Assembly: GCA_003342895.1 (NCBI GenBank) | Contig: PTFA01000370.1 | Location: 458,834-522,833, forward strand | Length of the DNA: 64,000 bases | Direction of reading: 5' to 3' | DNA from: Casuarius casuarius | Lineage: Eukaryota > Chordata > Aves > Casuariiformes > Casuariidae | Part shown: piece by piece, positions 11,131-21,985 of the stretch | How positions within the stretch are numbered: the first letter of the stretch is position 1 | Layout: each line of letters begins with the position of its first letter | Notes under the pieces: model-generated | Database searches by the model: none | What the model saw: the letters and a program-made list of their open reading frames with translations, nothing else | What the model was told of the DNA's origin: nothing | Position numbers and translations under genes: made by a program

Positions 11131-13180
11131 GCACCGACTACAGAAATTCATCGGTTCCTTCCTCCGGGGAAACTTACAGCTACAAGTCATGTCCTAAGCT
11201 AGGAAGGCTGTGAACTTGCTTTGGGGCATAAAGTCACTATATAGAGGGTGTCATGCAGGTACGTTAACTTGGTTATAGCAAGGGGCTGTCTTAATGCTTT
11301 GTTTCCTGTTGTTTGTTAGGATCGGGCTGGGAAAGAAATGGGTTCTTTAGGGAAAAATGCAGCAGAGCCTTGGTTACTCCAGCATTTTGCATTTACTGAG
11401 CCTGTACATCAGACCCAGATCAGTAGCTGGGGGTCAGGACTTCTGCACCTGCAAGTGTAGAAGTCCCAAAAGAGCACAATAGACTTTAGGACCGTTGTTT
11501 TGTGAAGGATACTTTTTCCTCGTGATTTAATCGTGTCTTGGTTTTTGTCAGTCCACTTCCACTGTCGCACGGTGATGGAAGCACGTTACACCGTTGGTGC
11601 CAGGTGCCATCCATCCATGGGTCAGACCCACTACTGCCCTCTCACTCGTGTTGCTCCCTTGAATAATAGTGAGCTGAGCCGAGGAGCTGTTTGGGTGCAG
11701 GCTGGTTGGCCCCAGCCAAAATTGTACCAGGGACAGTCCTAAGAGTTGAACCACACAGGCGGTTGCGTGCTGATGCCCTGTCACTACCTAATTTACAAGG
11801 ATGCCTGGAGCCAAGACGGATGCCATGCTTCTGGAAGGAAAATATTCCCCTTAGTTTGAGTTACGTTTTCTTTCCCCCTCTCCCCATTCCCTCTCCAACC
11901 CCCCTGCAGCTCTACCCCTCTCTCTCCGATAACTTTGCATTCTTCAGCACAAAGGCTTTTGCATAGAAGCACTTTTTTGTTCCCTCTCCTGGAAAACAGC
12001 TAACGTTCAGGAGCGCAGGTGTCATAACACTGGAGTGTCCTCTGCTCGGAGAAACTTCGGGCACTGCCCTTCTCGTGTTGAGGGGAGGCAGCTGGGGATG
12101 AGCCTTTCTGTTCAGTTTACCTGCCAAATATGATTTTTTTTAAGGGTCAAGGAGTTGGAGTCAGATGTTTCAATGAAATTCAAATCCGGAAGGAAATTCT
12201 GCACAGTTTGGATCCCATTTTTCTGCCAGGGATTAACACTCAGCTCCAGGGTGAAGTTCAGGGAGAAGTGGTGCTTGGCCACATCCATCTAGCTGACACA
12301 CAACCACTCGTGTCCTTACGAGCGACTCCGATGCTGACGAGGGATGACGCAGTTTGTAGCTCCTGTGGTTTTTCTTCAGTGTTTTGCTCCACAGAGAAGA
12401 CCCTGTGGATTGAAGATGAGCCATCCTGGGCATGGGTGGCACGGGACAGGTAGCCAGAAATGCCTACTTCTGAAGTAACCTGTCTTCACCCAGACCCAAC
12501 TGAATACAAAGCCATATGTCAAAAAATCACTTGTGTGTGTATGCCACTGATTTTAAGCAGCATACGATGGCTGTCGAAAGGTGATCATCTTGATTTTTAG
12601 GTTCTGCTTGGCCTTTGCTTTAGTCCTGACATCGCTAAATTGGGTCTTCGAACCGACAGACTCTATTTTTCTATTGTGTGCTTTAGATCTGGAATCATAA
12701 CGCATCAAAGTGAACTATGCTGTTGTGGATACAAAAAGATCAGGATGCTCAGTAGGACTTCAGGGAGTAATAAATTTGTTCTATATTTAATCTCGTATTT
12801 ATCGCAGTGCCAGTATGAGACCACTTCATTTTACTACTTTAACTGTATCTAAGAATAACTGAATACTTGAAATATTGAGAAAGCGACTAATACCTGGTGG
12901 TAGCTGATAGGATCCAGCTTTAATAGTTATTGATTTGTTTCAAAAGGCTCACAGTAATATCACATCATGTATATTGTATGTTCGGAGTTAAAAACCTCTC
13001 AGTTATTTAAGATTAAAAGTAATTATAGCTTTTCAACTTAATTATGCTTCGTTAGATGAACGCAGCCAGGACTTCAAATGTCACTTACAATTTTGCCAAA
13101 AGTTGTGGCTGATCTGTTCCAGTCTCATTGAGGGAAAACCTTGGCGTGCATAATTTCAAACGTTCGGGAGCGTTTCCTTA
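11131..13180. other. Non-coding stretch, nothing recognised
   Basis: Mixed-composition sequence with a C/T-rich patch at about 11870-11930. Frames of up to about 107 codons occur but overlap open frames on the opposite strand and show no known domain. No repeat family is recognised with confidence. Confidence 0.55.
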
Positions 13181-13260
13181 ACTGGTTTTAACTGGTGTAG
13201 CTTCTCTGACTGCAGTAGAAATGGGATGGTTTACACTGGTTTAAAACCTGGTTGTCTATA
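13180..13260. repeat. Probable relic of an ancient amniote repeat
   Basis: AACTGGTGTAGCTTCTCTGA followed about 20 bp later by GGTTTACACTGGTTTAAAAC resembles the old amniote repeat pattern in which a 'gtgtaactcc..gacttca' arm is followed by 'ggttacactgatttacaccag'. The arms are roughly inverted copies of each other. The family name is not certain without a repeat library. Confidence 0.4.
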
Positions 13261-13439
13261 GGCACAGATGTACCCTATGGGGACTACCTTCAGTTTGGTC
13301 CTTTCTGATAACGCTCCATCTCTCAGAAGTTACAGGAAGGTCTACAGAGGCTTTCAGGAGAGCAAAAAGTAAGATTAAACACTGTTTTTTTAGTACTGTG
13401 ACTCTGTCTGAATAGCCTACCATTTATCTGAATAATTCT

Positions 13440-13770
13440 CCAATTGCTATGCTTCAAAACATCACCTGAAGAGATACTTTATTGATATTTATGCAGCGAA
13501 TGTTTTTAGTCTTTGTTTTACTGCTCCAGAGTTTAATAATTCCATTTATAAAAATGGTTTTCCTGATATGGCTTGTTGCACAATTAGGGCTTTGTTAAAG
13601 GCTCTCATTATTTTTTCCTTTGAACTGACAAAAATTCTGCTTGGAATGAACCACTAAGTTTTCTTTTTGAACGTGAAAATCTTACTGTAATTCACTGCTG
13701 CTCCTTTAACCAGCAACCAGCTGTTTGTAGTGGCTATGAAGTGTGTCCAGTTTTTCAATATAAAGGCAAA
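13440..13770. promoter_or_regulatory. Candidate enhancer block with MEF2/CArG-like palindrome
   Basis: Complex AT-rich sequence. CCATTTATAAAAATGG at 13542-13557 has perfect 6-bp complementary arms and a TTTATAAAAA core like MEF2 sites, and it is close to a stretched CArG box. Further ATTA cores and a CCAGCTG E-box near 13718-13724 lie nearby. No coding signal is seen. Confidence 0.3.
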
Positions 13771-13869
13771 TTGTGACCCTTATATTTTTGTTGTTGGTAT
13801 TTAACTATGTTCTCAACATGAAAAAATTAGAATTACTGGGAACTGTGTAACTAGAGCAAAAAGTTATAA

Positions 13870-14020
13870 TTTAGGATTTAAGTTTAATTTCCGATGCTTC
13901 CTCTGACTTTTCTGTCTGGAAATCATTTTTTTGTTTTTGTTAATGTTACTGCAGCTGCTATTAGCAATTAGAGGATTTGGAAGCCAGCATTCCTAACAAA
14001 GATATCTAAAAAAACTAGAA
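13870..14020. promoter_or_regulatory. Candidate conserved non-coding block
   Basis: The segment around GCTATTAGCAATTAGAGG (near 13956-13973) is dense in homeodomain cores and sits beside a GCAGCTGC E-box. It may belong with the 13.44-13.77 block as one element. Judged by eye only. Confidence 0.27.
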
Positions 14021-14030
14021 ATGTCACATG

Positions 14031-14056
14031 TCTCTCTCTCTTTTTTTTTTTTTTTT
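14031..14056. repeat. (TC)5 then T16 simple repeat
   Basis: Five TC units at 14031-14040 run directly into sixteen T at 14041-14056. It is a simple repeat with no adjoining retrotransposon body recognised on either side. Confidence 0.95.
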
Positions 14057-16150
14057 GAGTGAATTGATTTTACCATCCTCAAAGTAAGAAATACGTTAAC
14101 ATAGACTTGCAGAAACCATTCATTTTGGCCTCAGAAACCTTTCTACTTGGTAAGGCAGTGTGGATACCTTTGGGAGGGAAATGGGGAAATCGTATTTTTA
14201 TTTTGGAGGGGAGCTGCTGTATTTCATGTATGTCATGTAGGAACTTGTGAATAGAGTTATACCAATTAAAAATTCATTAGTTGGTGCTGTTTTCCATGTC
14301 TGAAATTTGGCCCATTGTAAGAGAAAGCTGAACAAGCTTTCCAGCCCCTCCAGGGACTGGACTGTAATCAGTGGTAGTATTTCTAATTGAGATCCAGTGC
14401 TAGATTCTTATATACTGTTTTAAAGTTACTGCTCATAAAGGACTATAGCCCTCTAATAGCATACTTACTGTTCCTTAATAAAGAATTAAAATGCGTGTGT
14501 TTAGGTTGGATATTTTGCCTAGAATTGACCCTTATGATCAACAAAAGGGTTCTTGTCTTGGTAATACTTTCCTTGGGGTATTGTATTAATTGGGTGTGTG
14601 AATTAACTGAAGACTAAACTTCATTAAGCTCCCATTATCATTGCATTTATATTCTTTCTGTCCTAAATCCTCAGTGAAAACATCTGTTAGTCACTCAGAA
14701 TAGAACTGTGCCTTCATAGGAGCAGCTCCATTGTTGTAAAACTGTGGCTTTTACCAATTAGACTTAAACAGCAGTCACCTTTAAAGAAATTTATTTTTCT
14801 TCCAATCCCCTTTCACAGAGGCAACATTTCAATAGGATACTTAGTCTGTATTAACTGTAACTACAAGTTTGTATTCATGTTTGCACAGCAGGTGCAGTTC
14901 TCCAGTATCTCTCAAGAACTCCAAGATTAACAATATCCTCCCTGAGCATTACCAGTCTTCTGTTCGGTGCTCTTTCCCCATTTTCCTTCTGATGGGAGTG
15001 TATTCAGTTCCTTGTCTGGGAAGGTATTGTTGTTGTCTTCAGCAGTACCGCTAAGGTAGGTCAAAGTGTTTTATTTGAACTCTTATCTGTTCCCAAACCT
15101 GGGGTTTCTGTGTAATCGGTACATTGAATTGCCGTGTTCATTATTTTCGTTTAAACAGAATGTCTCCAGGGTTTGGGCTGCTTGTGGTATTCATGGAACG
15201 GAGTGGTAGGAACCAGAAAACAGCAACTTTTTTTTTTAAAGTTTGCAGTATTTTGTTCATGCTGTGCAGAAGCAGACTTTGGGTAAGGAATATGCTAGGT
15301 GAGCTTCCTAGCAGCCCAGGCTGACTCTGCCAGCTCCTTGGGCATCATCTGCTGTGGTTAGATCCAGCCATTGATCCCCATAAAGTTTCAGGTTTTTTGG
15401 GGGTCTTGGCTGCTTTCCCATTACTCGTCTCAAGTGCAGAGTCAGTGTCTGACGCCTGGCTGCCGGTATCGCCGCAGCCCTTCTGAGCTCAGCCGGCTTC
15501 TCCGGCAGACAGTCTGGCTGGAATAGGCGAGAACTAGCGGTAATCGAAGGAGGAAAAACCTAACGTAATAACTTCTTAGCCCAGAGGCTCTTCAAACTCT
15601 CAGACTGCAGTTTGAAAACGAGCAGACTGTGCTGCAGCCTGACTTTTCCACCCTGTTAGCCCTGAGGATGGCTGGGGTCTTTGGGCAGGCAGCCTTCCTC
15701 CTCCGGAGCTCCTTTTCTCTCCCCTGCTCAGAGAACAGTCTTGTTAACGTAAACCCAAATTTGAGGGAATTTGAAGTTTTACAGGTGATAAACTCTAAAA
15801 AGGCTCGGAAGCTAATTTTGTGATTCGGGAAAGAGGCATTCATCGCAGGAGAGTCATTTAAGGTAATCTTTCTGCCAACAGTGGAGAATTAGCTGAAAAG
15901 AGAGCAACAAAAGAGAAGGTTCATAACAGAAATGCAACTTAAAAGCCTAACAAACGAAGGAGGGTTTTACAGAAAGCACTGTCATACAGTGTATTAGATT
16001 TCAAGAAAGCACATTCATAGGAGCTAAGAATGACCATGAAAATTTACCATCCCAAACAGAAAATTTAGTCATGCATCCTTTGCTCAATGATTCTAGCGAT
16101 AACACTGAAATGAGTTTTTGCCCATTAAAAAACATACATTAATCTTCCTG
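14057..16150. other. Non-coding stretch, nothing recognised
   Basis: AT-leaning intron-like DNA. A slightly GC-richer patch at about 15400-15720 keeps some CpGs and has open frames on both strands, which argues against a real exon. No transposon or RNA gene is recognised. Confidence 0.55.
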
Positions 16151-16179
16151 GTCATATGAGAAGTAGAATTATATTAAAA

Positions 16180-16480
16180 AAAATCTGCTTTCAATTAGGC
16201 TGTTTATCCAGCTCTGTAGAGGAGCTGTTGTTTTCCTTTATTTACTGTTTCCGATTTTGTCCCTCTCCCCAGCTGCACCAACCATTAACGGGGCTGAAGT
16301 GCAGACAGGAAGAAGTAGATATGTCTAAAACCTTGAGAGTCAGTCAGCAAAGGCAGCTATTGTCAGTTTATGAGCTAATGCTTTTGTTTCCTCGGGAGTT
16401 CTGCTATCTGATAAGATCGTATCAGCCGGGGTCAAACCGCAGTGGTTATCTAAATGAGGCTGTTTGCAACCTTATCCTTC
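16180..16480. promoter_or_regulatory. Candidate conserved block with paired GATA words
   Basis: TATCTGATAAGA at 16405-16416 contains two GATA cores in opposite orientation, a known high-affinity arrangement for GATA factors. The surrounding sequence is complex and includes TTTATGAGCTAATG. A 160-codon plus-strand frame (16156-16638) spans it, but the product shows no known family, begins in AT-rich non-coding-like sequence and lacks clear splice sites, so it is not called as a gene. Confidence 0.27.
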
Positions 16481-16639
16481 CAAACTCAGCCGCTCGCTTT
16501 TTGTGCTTTGACGTTGGCTTTGATGGGGGCTGTTCCTGGGCCTTTGGTGAACTAAAGAAATCTCTGCGTGCACCGAGTGGGTCGGAGCTCGGGGTGACAG
16601 GTATAACTAGCTATTGTGCGGAGCTGTGTGATCTGTAAT

Positions 16640-17235
16640 GACTGCCTGAGTTAAAGGAAGTAGCAGCAAAGAAACGTCAGTGTTTGCTGGTTTTAATGGG
16701 GTTCTGATTTGAGCATAAAAACACCTTATTTGAACGCTGATAACAGTTCCTGAGGCTTGAAAGAGCTTTTCTGGGAGTGTAGGGTAGCGCAACCAAAGCA
16801 TTCGTGTCTTCAGAGATCTCATGGAACAGATCAAAATGCCAAATATCTCAGTATCATGTCTCCAATGATGACCAGGAAAGAGCACATGTGGCCTAAGAAA
16901 AATCATCGGATCGGGACAGGCATGTAGTGATTTTCCTCCAGAATATTCTGCTGTCATCTGGTGTTTGTGGCTTAGAAGGTTCCTGAGCAAGAGGTGGCAT
17001 GTGCTTAATAGCCCGTGAGGAATATTTCTCCTGTGAATTTGTCTAATCACTTTCTGAAGCTGCGTGAAGTTTTGGCATGCTCACTTTAGCATTCAGTAAA
17101 AATTGTCCGTGGTAAATTTGTTCCGCTCAACAGATGTCATCTCTCTGGTTCCTGTGCTCAGGCTGAAGTTGTTAGATTGCCAGGTGTGTGACCCATGCTG
17201 ATGTGGACGGATTTATGGTCTCATTTGGAGAGAGC
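16640..17235. other. Non-coding stretch, nothing recognised
   Basis: A 147-codon minus-strand frame (16607-17050) overlaps the end of the plus-strand frame described above. It gives a protein with no recognisable domain, so I take it as chance. No repeat is recognised. Confidence 0.5.
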
Positions 17236-17279
17236 GCAGAGATTTCATCTCCAGGAGGATGTAGTGTCACCGTGACTGA

Positions 17280-17345
17280 GGACCGACTAGAGGAGAGTGG
17301 GACTAAGTGACTGACCCAGAGCACCACGAAATTGCTGCACCCCTG
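17280..17345. repeat. Possible MIR-like SINE relic
   Basis: GACTAAGTGACTGACCCAGA followed by GCACCACGAAATTGC resembles the reverse-strand MIR-type phrase 'gttaagtgacttgcccagggtcacacagc'. The match is short and diverged, as expected for an ancient SINE in a bird. A library search is needed to name it. Confidence 0.3.
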
Positions 17346-17399
17346 GTGTTTCCATGCAAGTTCTCCCTCTTGCTCTTCCTCATTCCCAGACCTGCGGAA

Positions 17400-19840
17400 A
17401 TTCAAGCCCAGCTTTGGGCTGCACCCCGCAAGACAGCGATCATGAGATCATACTGTAGTACCGCGCTCCCAGTGTAATAAAGACTGTAGTGCCTGTTTCA
17501 CAGCCCGTGGCATGGTCACTGAGCCCAGATGGCCCTGTATGCTTTTAGCGATACGATTTCCTTTCTTCCCTTCACTTCCTTCCTTCACTTCTTCCCTGCC
17601 TCCCTCTTAAAAAATAAAAATAAAAAAAAAGAGTAGTGAAAAAGTAAAATGAGCAAAGCTTCGAAGTGAAGACCATGAAAGAGGGTTTTAGTCCTTTGAG
17701 GCTTTTTGGAGTTTGGCAAAATTTTCTTCAGTGCTGTTCTGAAAGTTTTACTTCTTTTGGAATCTCTCTGCTGTTTTAATTAGGTTAGATAACTATGTAA
17801 GTGCATAAACTTTGATGGCTTGAAACTGATTCCCTGAAAAAGTTGAGAATGGGACAGTTGCCACTGTTTTTTCCCCATAAACTCATGCGTGTAATGAGGA
17901 TCTTGTTCAATCAGTTAAGCTTTAGACACATTAAGCTCTCCTGGAAGAACTGAAACAGGCTGTATGAGTTCCTGCCCACTGCAGAGGCAGAAAACAGCTC
18001 TTGAAGAAATAGCTTTTCACAGGTGATGAGCAAGAGCAAGATACTGAATATTGCAAGCTCTGTTTTCCAGCTTCTCTATAGCGTAAGTGTGGAGGACCAA
18101 GTCTTTCCTGGTGACAACCCCAGTAAATCAACAGAATAATATCAGTTGAGAGTATGGCGTATACTGAAAAGTCTTGAAGATTCTTGCGGTTTCTAAGATT
18201 TGCTTGTGCAATACAGTCTTTCTGGCTAGAGGTTAGTACCTGCTCCACAGTAAAATGAGAAGCTGGGTTGAGTAGCATCATGAAGGTTTGGAAAGCTTTC
18301 CTTTGTTTTTAGACACCTTTTATTAGGTATGTTGTGTGCTTATTGAAATTTAGAAATATATCTAGAGAAAGTACTCTTTCACTGTGGGACTTTTTTTTTT
18401 TAGCATAAACGCATTATTTACTTTGCAGTTGAAGTGTGTTTTAATGTGAGGGATTTCACGGGCAGGAGTGCATTTAAAAAATACACAGGGCCACACTCGC
18501 TGAAGACTTTAGGCCACCTATGAGTTTAGTGCTGCAGAACTTAAATGTGAGCAGCTTTTCCCAGAATGGACATCAGGACTTGGAACTGAGATCTGGTGCT
18601 CCCTACTGATGGTACAAAAAGATCTGAGCACCTTTCAGGAGGTGGGAGACCTGTGACACTGAAAACAAGACCATGGAAATCTAATATCCCCCCCAGGATC
18701 AGACACGATTTCCCACCTGAGAAGCATGTCCCATTGGGCAGATGTATGAGGTCATTTTACACACAGATACGTTGGCCATGAAACCAGGAATAACTCTGGG
18801 AGCGGAGAGACGTTCTCGGCTGAGTCATGAGGCTGCGATTCATGCGCTTTTCTCTTTTTTGCCATTTGGAGTACTTGCCACAGGGTCTAGTGAGAATTGG
18901 GTCCCCACTGATGTTAATGCAGCAGGTTGTGATCCCAGCTGCAAGATGTACGGTGTAATTTGAAGAAAAATTCTGGAAGAAGGCAAGCTGTGAGAAGGGA
19001 GCGTGGGTGTTACAATAAGATATGTTGGCTAAATGTATTCCGGAGGCTACCCAGTCGTGTAATGAGGGATCTTGGAGGCGATACCTTTTTTTTTTTTTAA
19101 AAAAAAAGAAAACTCAGCTTCTGGACAGCTCATAACTTGGATCTGTTATTGCGGAATTGGGTCAGGAAGAGGATGGGGGGGTTCATGGTTAACTTGAGGA
19201 ATATCATTACATCAGCAAGGGGCAGCATGAAATCCTTTCTTCGGAGCGGGGTGTCTTCTGAATTAATAAGAGCAGGAAATGATGTGAAGCAGTGGTTGAA
19301 TTCAGGATCTTGAAAATTTTCCTTGATCCTGCATTATAGGAAGGAAAATTCCAAATATACCCAATCTGTATTTATTGTACAAGTAGCATTATTTTTCTTT
19401 TAAAATATCTTGTCAAAGACTAATCTGTAGGACACTTAAAGAAAAATGCAGGCCTTTCCATAATACCTCAACTCTATCTTGCTGATTTTTTACTCGACAC
19501 GTAAAATTTTGATGTCTTCCCTTCCCCCTCCCCTCTTTTTTTGTATATTTTATGTTTTTGAGCAACCTCATCTTGCATTTTCTGCAGGGCGCTGACAGTA
19601 TTATTGCTGCTTTTGAAATGTATCTTCAGTGGGTGCAAATGGGCAGGCACTTGGCTTCGTATGCCATCTTAAATGTGAAACTACTGGTAGTGTGATGCCT
19701 TCACAGTGCTTTTTAGATCTGAATTGTCTCCTGGTATGCCTGGTGTGGATACTGTCTTCTCAGTACTAAGCTGGTCTTGCACCCACGGAGATCTTTTATC
19801 TCTAGTAGGACTGCAGGTCAGACCTAATGTTCTCCAGGAT
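17400..19840. other. Non-coding stretch with simple-sequence tracts
   Basis: It holds a CT-rich tract at about 17560-17608, a broken A-rich tract at about 17609-17630 and a T13-A9 run at 19086-19107. No gene, transposon or RNA is recognised. AATAAA words occur but have no supporting exon context. Confidence 0.55.
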
Positions 19841-20110
19841 TTGAACAGCATGTATTATTGATTATACTGTTTACTGTAGTTATTTATTACGTTCATTAGC
19901 AAGGAATAGATGAAGGATGATCTTATTGCATTAAGTTGTCCACCTAGATAATAAATAATAAATATCAGTTGATGGTCACTCAAGGATCAAGTGGAACTGG
20001 TGGAAAGCTACGACAGTCAATGCAAGGATCCAAGCAGCCAGCTTGTTTAAATTAATAATGTGCTCATTAAGTGTGGTTATTATTTTCCGTGGCATGTAAT
20101 GCTGTGTTAA
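19840..20110. promoter_or_regulatory. Candidate conserved non-coding block
   Basis: AT-rich, with many ATTA/TAAT cores, for example TTAAATTAATAATGTGCTCA near 20046-20065 and an AATAAATAATAAATA string near 19950-19964. It could also be ordinary AT-rich sequence; the call rests on motif density only. Confidence 0.22.
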
Positions 20111-21870
20111 GGGACCTAAGTGTTACTAAAATGCTGAGGAGGAAAAAAGTTGTTTTTTTTGTGCTCACAGAGATACCTGGTTATCACATCCTAGTGGAGA
20201 TAACAACTGGAGATTGTATCTAGGTCTAGCTAGTCAAGGTACACCTTGAGCTGGTCATTCCTCACTCTGTCCCACTGCACCTTGACTTTGGATAGATGTG
20301 GCCACAGGATTTCACCTGGAGGTAAGAACCTCAAAACTGCTGTTTTGCTGTAAATATACACATATTTTTTAAACAAAGCAAAGATATAGCTAAAATGGTT
20401 GATGTCCCTGAAGTGGTGATTTGTTGGAAAAGGGGAGGGATGTAAAAACCAGACCAACTTTTACTCTGAGTATCTCCTCATGATGTTTGTTTCATCTCCT
20501 TCTAGTTTGCCACCAAATAAACCTTCTGTTATTGTAAGAGAGAGTTGAATGTCTGTAAGCAGTGGTAGGGCTGCAGCTTTTTCTGGCTTTACTGGCTGTC
20601 ATGGATATTTACGCAGCATTCAGCTTTTACTAGAGGTTTATGAACCCCGAACCCAAAGTCCAGTACTGCAACCGCAGTGCCCTGTTTCATAAGAAAAATA
20701 GAGCTCGTCAGGTGGCCCAAATAATCTCAGTAAGAGGAAGAAGCAACAGGAAGAATAGTTGGAGGCAGCTGAACTGAAAGCATAGAAAAGTGGCCAAACT
20801 CTTTTTTTGGCTGCTTTTAGTTGTATCGACTATTAAAAAAGCCAATCCTACATTTATGCTTTACCTTAAACAGCTGTGAGTCATAAATAAAGCCATTTAG
20901 TTCTGTGCTCACAATGGAAACCACTGGAGATGTATTTAGAGCAATAAACCCTGTAGTTGCACTTGTATTTTTGTTTTAAATCCTGCTTGTATAAGGCTGT
21001 TAATTTACACAGGGCTTTACAAACACAGATAAGACGTGCTTTTTCTGCCTCAGGTAGCTCATTCTTCGGGGCTCAGGCTTTCCAGATTAGTACCTTGTGA
21101 TTCCTGCCTAGCACAGGTATTAGAGCATCCCACAGCTTTCCTGTATGCTTTCTGCCTGACATCTCTGAGCAGTCCTTGTGCCAGGGCCTGTTTTTGTTTT
21201 TGCTTTGGTTTTTTTGGTCTGTGGACATGGCTTCACCCCGTGGAGCTCTGATTCCCAGTTGGGCACTGGGCTCTGTTTTGATGCTGATGGTGATTTTGCA
21301 GGAGGTGAGTGCTGTATGCAGGAAGGGGAGCTGCCACCTTGTGCGATGGTGGCTCTTCAGAGGAGCAAACCCAGGCTTACCTTAATACCAAACTCTGTAT
21401 ATAATACTCCTGTCTTAGCGAACACTAGTTATAACATTGTACATCTGATAATGACAGTGCCTGGCACTGCTCAGTGTTATAAAGACGACCTATTCCTCTA
21501 TTCCTATGCAATTTAGGGAAGACTCCTCTTTTGGTTGGAGGCATGGGGAATTTGGCACATCATAGTGCAGAATGCATCTCAGGCACTCTGTCGTGCTCTG
21601 ACACTTGCTTGTTTTCACGAGGTTTCTCTGTGTTGTTCATGATTGTAGCATCAAGCACTTCAGACAGGCTGAAAAGCCACGAGTATTTCCTGCAGGAGTA
21701 TATCGTGTTCTCCTGGTGCCAAATGGGTCAAAATCCCTGATGTGGTTATGGCAAACCGTAGAATTGGCAGAAGAGTGAATAAATCAGAGAGTGTATGAAC
21801 GTTATGGGGAGATGATCGTTAACCAGCATTCATGTGTAAAAAGCAGTGTCTAGACATTCAAACACGGCTA
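20111..21870. other. Non-coding stretch with one possible old-repeat scrap
   Basis: AGGGCTTTACAAACACAGAT at 21011-21030, followed by a CTGCCTCAGGTAGCTC string, recalls a phrase common to several old amniote repeats ('..ctttacaaac..ctgcc..agagctt'). Open frames near 21.2-21.5 kb read through a T/G-rich patch and show no known product. Confidence 0.4.
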
Positions 21871-21879
21871 ATAGCCTTT

Positions 21880-21985
21880 GATTAACCATTTTTGTTTTGT
21901 TCTTGCTCAGTGTGTTAATCACTGTGATTAAAATGCTTAGCCACCATGGAGATAGACGTTGTATAAATTAGTAAGTAAGCAAATC
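21880..21985. promoter_or_regulatory. Candidate element with a homeodomain palindrome
   Basis: TTAATCACTGTGATTAA at 21915-21931 is a perfect palindrome around one central base, with 8-bp arms each carrying a TAATCA homeodomain-type half site. It is followed by complex AT-rich sequence up to about 21985. Paired inverted sites can bind homeodomain dimers; function is inferred only. Confidence 0.3.

Noticed and set aside
16156..16638. 160-codon plus-strand frame as a possible gene
   Set aside because: No recognised domain, AT-rich non-coding-like start, no clear splice or promoter context, and its right end overlaps an open minus-strand frame (16607-17050).
17455..17490. AATAAA word as a poly-A site
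   Set aside because: No terminal exon or downstream GU-rich pattern can be tied to it; AATAAA is frequent by chance in AT-leaning DNA.
18245..18270. miR-320-like string (AGAAGCTGGGTTGAG)
   Set aside because: Only about 14 bases resemble the mature microRNA, the 3' half differs, and no complementary arm forms a precursor hairpin nearby.
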